Shown here: positions 59,492 to 64,000 of the stretch, in pieces
Layout: every line of letters starts with the position of its first letter
How positions within the stretch are numbered: the first letter of the stretch is position 1
Source of the DNA: Treponema sp.
Lineage (GTDB): Bacteria > Spirochaetota > Spirochaetia > Treponematales > Treponemataceae
Length of the DNA stretch: 64,000 nt
Direction of reading: 5' to 3'
Assembly (NCBI GenBank): GCA_024402565.1
Contig: JAKSTM010000002.1
Coordinates: 62,001 to 126,000, forward strand
Notes under the pieces: generated by a model
Told to the model about the DNA's origin: nothing
Databases searched by the model: none
What the model saw: only the letters and a program-made list of their open reading frames with translations
Program-made: the position numbers and the translations under genes

Positions 59492-62476
59492 ATGACTAAA
59501 AAACGGCTTTTTGTCCTTATTTTTACTTTCTCTTTTTGCTTCATTCAGGCTTTTGCCGCGGAAAAGAATGACGGGGATGTTATGAGCCTTTCGCAAATCG
59601 ACGTTCTCATAAAAGAAACTCGTTATGACCAGGCCCTGGAAGAATTAAATAAGTACATAATTCAAAATCCTGAAAATTTCGATAATGCACAGGCCCGAAT
59701 TGAACGAATTATGCTGGCTCGAAACCGGTATTCACGTCTTGCCGAAGAGTTGATTCAGTTGATTATTGACGAACCAGATAATTCTGAAAAAATTTATAAA
59801 ATTACTTCGGAACTTGAACATTTGGAAAAATATCCTTCAGACCGCCAGCTGGCTTTTATCCGTGAAACCAGAATTGCGGCTGAGTTTAACTACTTCCGAA
59901 AAGAATATATTCGCCTTCATGAAGAAACAGAAAATCTGGTTCATTCAGGACAATATATGGCAGCAGCTCGAAAAGCCAGAGAAGGTTTTGAGCTTTACCA
60001 GGAACGATTTTTTGATGAATGGTCTCAGGAGGATGTCGTTTCTCCAGTAAAAACAGCTTTGCTGAATATAGATGAATCACTCATAAATTATGACGCAATT
60101 CAAAAAAGAATTACTGAATCTGTAGACGCCTTTGTTCGGGCAGTCGATGAAGAAAAAAAGGATGAAATCAGTACTGCCTGGCTTGCAGTTCAGACTGATT
60201 TTATGGAATTTGCTGTAATCAGAAATCAGATTTATGAATCCGGAGAAACTTTTAAAAATACTTTTGAATATATGAAAAGTATTTCTGAAGAAGAACTTAC
60301 AGATGCTTCTTTCTTACCTTTTGTAACTCGTTTTACAGTAGGTCAGACAGATAATGCAGACACGGGAATTGCCGGTGTAATGAATTCACAGTGGTACAGT
60401 TCTATGAATCGCATGAAATCTGCAGTTTCAAAAAAACTCCAGGTTTACGAGAATCTTTTCGCCGCATCATTACCGGAAGAAATAATGACATCTTCTCTTT
60501 CTGAATTAAATCTTCAGGCGGTCCCAAATATTCAGCAGTATTCAAATCTTGCCATAAGGGTAAATGCTTTAAACTTCAATTTGTCACCAGATATTTACGA
60601 GTCTGATACTGTTTCTTTTGAGTCAGAATGTTCCTATGGATATCAAATACCTGTAAAGATTCAGGAAATGTATTCGCTGAAACAGAATGTTGAAGCTCGT
60701 TTTAATGTGGTTAAGTCAGTAAAAGAACCAGAGTCTCCTGCAAAAGCTGAATTAGAAAGAAATTCTTTCTGCCGTACATTTTTAAATGAAATGGCAAAGG
60801 TTCCGCTTGTTTCCAGTGAAGAAGAATTCCTAAAATCAACAGAAGCCTTTGAAGTAAATGGTGAAACATTGATTGCTATGAAACAGAAGTTTCAAAATTA
60901 TGCTTCAGAAATTTCTGATTCCGTTAATGAAACCCTTCGAACTGGAAGTGAACGGTTCTGTGATTACTTGAAAACTGCAGGAGTGGAATTTCTTGAACAG
61001 AGCAGAAATGATTATTCTGTCGCAAAACTCCTCTTTGACGGTGATGAGTCCAGTGAAAAGTCAATTATTGAAAAATATCCTGAAAAATCTCTTTCAGAGT
61101 CTGCCGCATTGAATTCAAAAATCGACAGACAGATAGAAGTTATTTCCGGTCACATAGCTTTATTGCCTGAACTTCAGGATATTTCATTTTCAGAAAGTAC
61201 AAGGAATGAACTAAATTCTGATATCGAAAAACTAAATGAATTGAAATCTTCATCTTCAGAACTCGCTTCATTATGTCGTACGCAGATTCAAAATGCACAG
61301 CGTGCCCGAAATGAAGCGGAACTTCGTTTCAATCAGGCTGAAAGTGCATTAAGACAAGATAATTTTGATGTAGCACGAACCAGACTTCAGAATGCACGAA
61401 CAAAATATAATGAAGCTCTTGCTTTGTCTTTTTCTGAAGAACTTCAAAACAGAAGTGATGAATTATTGATTCAACTTGGCGAAAGAATTAACCAGAAAGA
61501 AAATGAATACGTCGTTTCCGATGTTCGTCGCCTGAAAACACAGGCAAAAAATGAATACTATGCAGGAAACTTTGAAGCCGCTGAAAATTATTTGACACAG
61601 GCATCTGCACGTTGGGCAGTCACAAACGTTGAAGAAGACTTGGAAATTACAGGACTTCGAGCCCTTGTTACTTCCGCTCTTTCTATGAAGACTGGTCGTG
61701 TTATTTTGCCTTCGGCTCCGCTTTATCCGGAAATGTCACAGATTCTGAGTGTTGCTTCTCAGTATTATACGGAAGGTTCTGATTTAATTAAAAAAGGAAA
61801 TTCTGAAGAAGGAATTGCTCAGCTTCAGCATGCCCTTCAAAAAATTCAGGAAGTTCAGCTGGTGTATCCTTTGAATCAGGAAGCCTCACTTTTGTCTTTA
61901 AGAATTCAGAAAGTTTTAAGTCCGAACGACTTTGACCAGATGTTTGCCAGAAAAGTTTCTGAAGCAAAAGCAACTTATAAAAATAAGGACAAACAACAGC
62001 AAAGTTATGCCGATTTGCTCGACTTGTATGAAATTAATTCTAAGTATCCTGGCTTAAAAGAATTGATTTATGATGTTGAACTGGAAATTGGAATCAGGCA
62101 GCGGCCTGTTACAAAGGTCGTTTCGAATAAAGCTTCGGAATTAACAAAAGAGGCTCAGTCAATTTTTAATCGGGCAAAAGGAAACGAAGACGAACTTCGT
62201 AAAGCTCTGGCAAAACTGGATGAAGCAATTTCTTTGGATCCGAATAACTCGTCTGCCATTAATCTGAAAGATAAAATTCAGGTTAGTATTGGTGGTAAAG
62301 CCGCAGCGGTACTTTCAGCAGAAGACGAAAGCAGATATCAGGTAGCCATTCTGGAACTTCAAAGAAATAATCTGATTACTGCCAACGCAATTGTTGAACA
62401 GCTTTTGCAAAAAGATTCAAACAAGAATTCTACAAAGATTCTTGAATTAAGAAAAAAAATAAAGGCACTCTTATAA
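59492..62476 (+). CDS. Large exported TPR/coiled-coil protein
   Basis: A 994-residue protein with signal peptide (LIFTFSFCFIQAFAA). TPR-like units appear at the N-terminus (ETRYDQALEELNKYI) and several times in the C-terminal third (ALRQDNFDVARTRLQNARTK, AKNEYYAGNFEAAENYLTQA, EEGIAQLQHALQKIQEV, ALAKLDEAISLDPNNSSAIN). The middle is mostly helical and charged. AGGA is 5 bp before the ATG, and the next exported gene starts one base after its stop. I do not recognise a named family; a periplasmic scaffold is the best guess. Confidence 0.75.
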   Translation: MTKKRLFVLIFTFSFCFIQAFAAEKNDGDVMSLSQIDVLIKETRYDQALEELNKYIIQNPENFDNAQARIERIMLARNRYSRLAEELIQLIIDEPDNSEKIYKITSELEHLEKYPSDRQLAFIRETRIAAEFNYFRKEYIRLHEETENLVHSGQYMAAARKAREGFELYQERFFDEWSQEDVVSPVKTALLNIDESLINYDAIQKRITESVDAFVRAVDEEKKDEISTAWLAVQTDFMEFAVIRNQIYESGETFKNTFEYMKSISEEELTDASFLPFVTRFTVGQTDNADTGIAGVMNSQWYSSMNRMKSAVSKKLQVYENLFAASLPEEIMTSSLSELNLQAVPNIQQYSNLAIRVNALNFNLSPDIYESDTVSFESECSYGYQIPVKIQEMYSLKQNVEARFNVVKSVKEPESPAKAELERNSFCRTFLNEMAKVPLVSSEEEFLKSTEAFEVNGETLIAMKQKFQNYASEISDSVNETLRTGSERFCDYLKTAGVEFLEQSRNDYSVAKLLFDGDESSEKSIIEKYPEKSLSESAALNSKIDRQIEVISGHIALLPELQDISFSESTRNELNSDIEKLNELKSSSSELASLCRTQIQNAQRARNEAELRFNQAESALRQDNFDVARTRLQNARTKYNEALALSFSEELQNRSDELLIQLGERINQKENEYVVSDVRRLKTQAKNEYYAGNFEAAENYLTQASARWAVTNVEEDLEITGLRALVTSALSMKTGRVILPSAPLYPEMSQILSVASQYYTEGSDLIKKGNSEEGIAQLQHALQKIQEVQLVYPLNQEASLLSLRIQKVLSPNDFDQMFARKVSEAKATYKNKDKQQQSYADLLDLYEINSKYPGLKELIYDVELEIGIRQRPVTKVVSNKASELTKEAQSIFNRAKGNEDELRKALAKLDEAISLDPNNSSAINLKDKIQVSIGGKAAAVLSAEDESRYQVAILELQRNNLITANAIVEQLLQKDSNKNSTKILELRKKIKALL

Positions 62477-62477
62477 T

Positions 62478-64000
62478 ATGAAAAAATTGGGACTTACAAA
62501 AATATTTGCTGCCATTTTCATTTTTCTCGCTTGTTCCAGTTTTTCATATGCGGAAGAATTTTACTGGGAAAATCCGGAAGTTATCTCAAAAAATGATTCT
62601 AGATTTCCTAAATCTGTGACAAATGAAAAAGAATCTTGTATTATCTGGCAGGAAATAGATAAAAAATCTCATCAGATTCGTCTTTCCGCTTCTTATTATT
62701 CGAAAATTGGAAAATCTGTTGATTTTGAAAGATTTTCCGATCCTGTGAAATATTCCGGCGAAATACCAGATATTTATTCTGCAGTTATGAAAGCGGACGG
62801 TACAGTTTTTGTAGCACTCCTTTCAGGAACACACGAAGTAACTGTTTATAAATTAACTTCAGATGGAAATGTTGAAACAAATGTGATTTCAAAACAAGAA
62901 AAATTTCTTGCTGCTCCACGTCTTTATATAACATCCAGAAACTCACTTATGCTTTTCTGTTCTTCAAGCGAAAACGAGTCTTTTGGAATTGTTTATTCAG
63001 AATCCCGGGATGGCAGAAACTGGTCAAACTTTTATTCTTTTGGACCTTCAGAAAATTATTCGAATCCTTTTGTTCCTTCTCTTGTTTCTTGCAGAGGTGG
63101 CGACCTTGTAGTTTTTCAGGCACAGCTTATTACAAGTTCCCGCATTTCGTATCAGCTTTATGGAACTTTTTCTTCTGATGGAAATACCTGGAGTACACCT
63201 TTCATTCTTACTGACCAGAAAACTATTCCCGCTTCAGATTCCAGAGTCTATACAAATTTCCAGAACCAGCAGCCTTTTCTTTTTAATTACAAAAATGAAA
63301 CATACATAGTATGGGAACGAACTTTTTATCTTTCTGAAAATGCAAATTTATGGATTCAGAAAATTACTCCCGATGGAGTAGTAGCGGGAACATCCGAACA
63401 GATAACAATGAATGGAAATGCTTCCCGTGCACAGCTTTTTAACTATAATGGTCAGCTTTCCATGGTTTGGTTTGATACCAGAAGTGGTGTAGAACGAGTT
63501 TATTTTGCTCAGAAAAATGGTATGTACTGGGATGAAAGCAGTCTTTCTTCAGGACGTAATTCAAGTCTTTTTGCATTTCCTGTTCTGACCGAAAATGGCA
63601 AACAGCTTTCTTTTGTGTGGCAGCAGACTTCAAAATCTTCTGGAAGTATTATCCTTTTAAAACCAGATACTTCTGCTCCAAAACCAGTTATAAATCCTCT
63701 TTCTTTTAAAGAAGGACATCATAGTACAAATAAGAATGTAAAAATAAAAGTAGTTATGCCTGAAGATTCATCAGGTATAGCGGGCTTTTCTTATTCCTGG
63801 TCTCAGGATGAAACTGTTGAACCTGAATATATAATGACTAATCTTTCCGGGCAGAATACTATAAATCTGAAAGCAGATACTGATGGTGACTGGTATTTCC
63901 GCGCCCGCGTATTTGATTATGCAGGAAACATTTCTGAATCTTCTAGGGTTGTTTATAATCTTGATATTACGCCGCCTGTAAAGCCTGAAATTACATTTTA
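62478..64000 (+). CDS. Exported beta-propeller-like protein, 3' end outside the window
   Basis: An open frame from the ATG at 62478 runs uninterrupted to the last base (507 codons plus 2 bases), so the C-terminus is missing. A signal peptide ends near ACSSFSYA. Blades with Asp-box-like patterns occur (SESRDGRNWSNFYSF, FSSDGNTWSTPFIL, QKNGMYWDESSLSS), as in BNR/sialidase-like propellers. From about residue 410 an Ig/fibronectin-like stretch begins (DTSAPKPVINPLSF, TPPVKPEITF). Carbohydrate or surface binding is plausible. It starts 1 bp after the TPR protein and is surely in the same operon. Confidence 0.75.
   Translation, partial: MKKLGLTKIFAAIFIFLACSSFSYAEEFYWENPEVISKNDSRFPKSVTNEKESCIIWQEIDKKSHQIRLSASYYSKIGKSVDFERFSDPVKYSGEIPDIYSAVMKADGTVFVALLSGTHEVTVYKLTSDGNVETNVISKQEKFLAAPRLYITSRNSLMLFCSSSENESFGIVYSESRDGRNWSNFYSFGPSENYSNPFVPSLVSCRGGDLVVFQAQLITSSRISYQLYGTFSSDGNTWSTPFILTDQKTIPASDSRVYTNFQNQQPFLFNYKNETYIVWERTFYLSENANLWIQKITPDGVVAGTSEQITMNGNASRAQLFNYNGQLSMVWFDTRSGVERVYFAQKNGMYWDESSLSSGRNSSLFAFPVLTENGKQLSFVWQQTSKSSGSIILLKPDTSAPKPVINPLSFKEGHHSTNKNVKIKVVMPEDSSGIAGFSYSWSQDETVEPEYIMTNLSGQNTINLKADTDGDWYFRARVFDYAGNISESSRVVYNLDITPPVKPEITF

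Overview
The window looks like a chromosomal segment of a free-living or gut/rumen-type Treponema (spirochaete). The support is a UPF0164 outer-membrane family gene (a Treponema family), flagellar chaperones FlgN and FliS, an LptC-LptA-LptB set, a MoxR/Bat locus, tRNAs without encoded CCA, moderately low GC, and plant-polysaccharide glycosidases (GH5, GH43). Species assignment is inference. No phage, IS transposase or CRISPR array was seen.

Layout. 1-7.3 kb: the 3' part of a DUF763 gene, a TAXI-type TRAP transporter set (binding protein, DUF1850, fused permease), a small conserved gene and a CstA-family transporter. 7.5-12.5 kb: an iron/phosphonate-type ABC importer and an SH3-containing lipoprotein. 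12.5-16.3 kb: an acyl-CoA synthetase plus FabF, convergent with an RlpA-like protein. 16.4-19.8 kb: a sugar-sensor/GGDEF protein followed by a PurF homologue whose glutaminase site has lost its catalytic residues. 20.1-24.2 kb: an envelope cassette of one coiled-coil/barrel protein and two lipoproteins. 24.2-24.7 kb: tRNA-Ala with a partial tandem duplication of its 3' flank.

24.7-32.5 kb (minus strand): a seven-gene moxR-DUF58-Bat-Smr-DnaJ cluster that includes a BatA-BatB-BatC fusion. 32.5-37.7 kb: aminotransferase, binding lipoprotein, prmC, a threonine-synthase homologue lacking the PLP lysine, and argR. 37.8-40.2 kb: lptCAB, tRNA-Gln and tRNA-Glu. 40.3-43.6 kb: GH5, a small secreted protein, and GH43. 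43.6-48 kb: zur-znuACB and a divergent polysaccharide deacetylase. 48.2-58 kb: tsaD, flgN, fliS, ftsH, lolA, a RodZ-like gene, rimO and pcrA. 58-64 kb: a UPF0164 protein, a large TPR/coiled-coil exported protein, and a beta-propeller-like exported protein that runs off the end.

The most unusual signals are two enzyme homologues that lost their catalytic residues (PurF-like, ThrC-like), the Bat triple fusion with an internal lipoprotein signal peptide, start codons placed directly at predicted transcription starts, and several different multi-hairpin intergenic elements.
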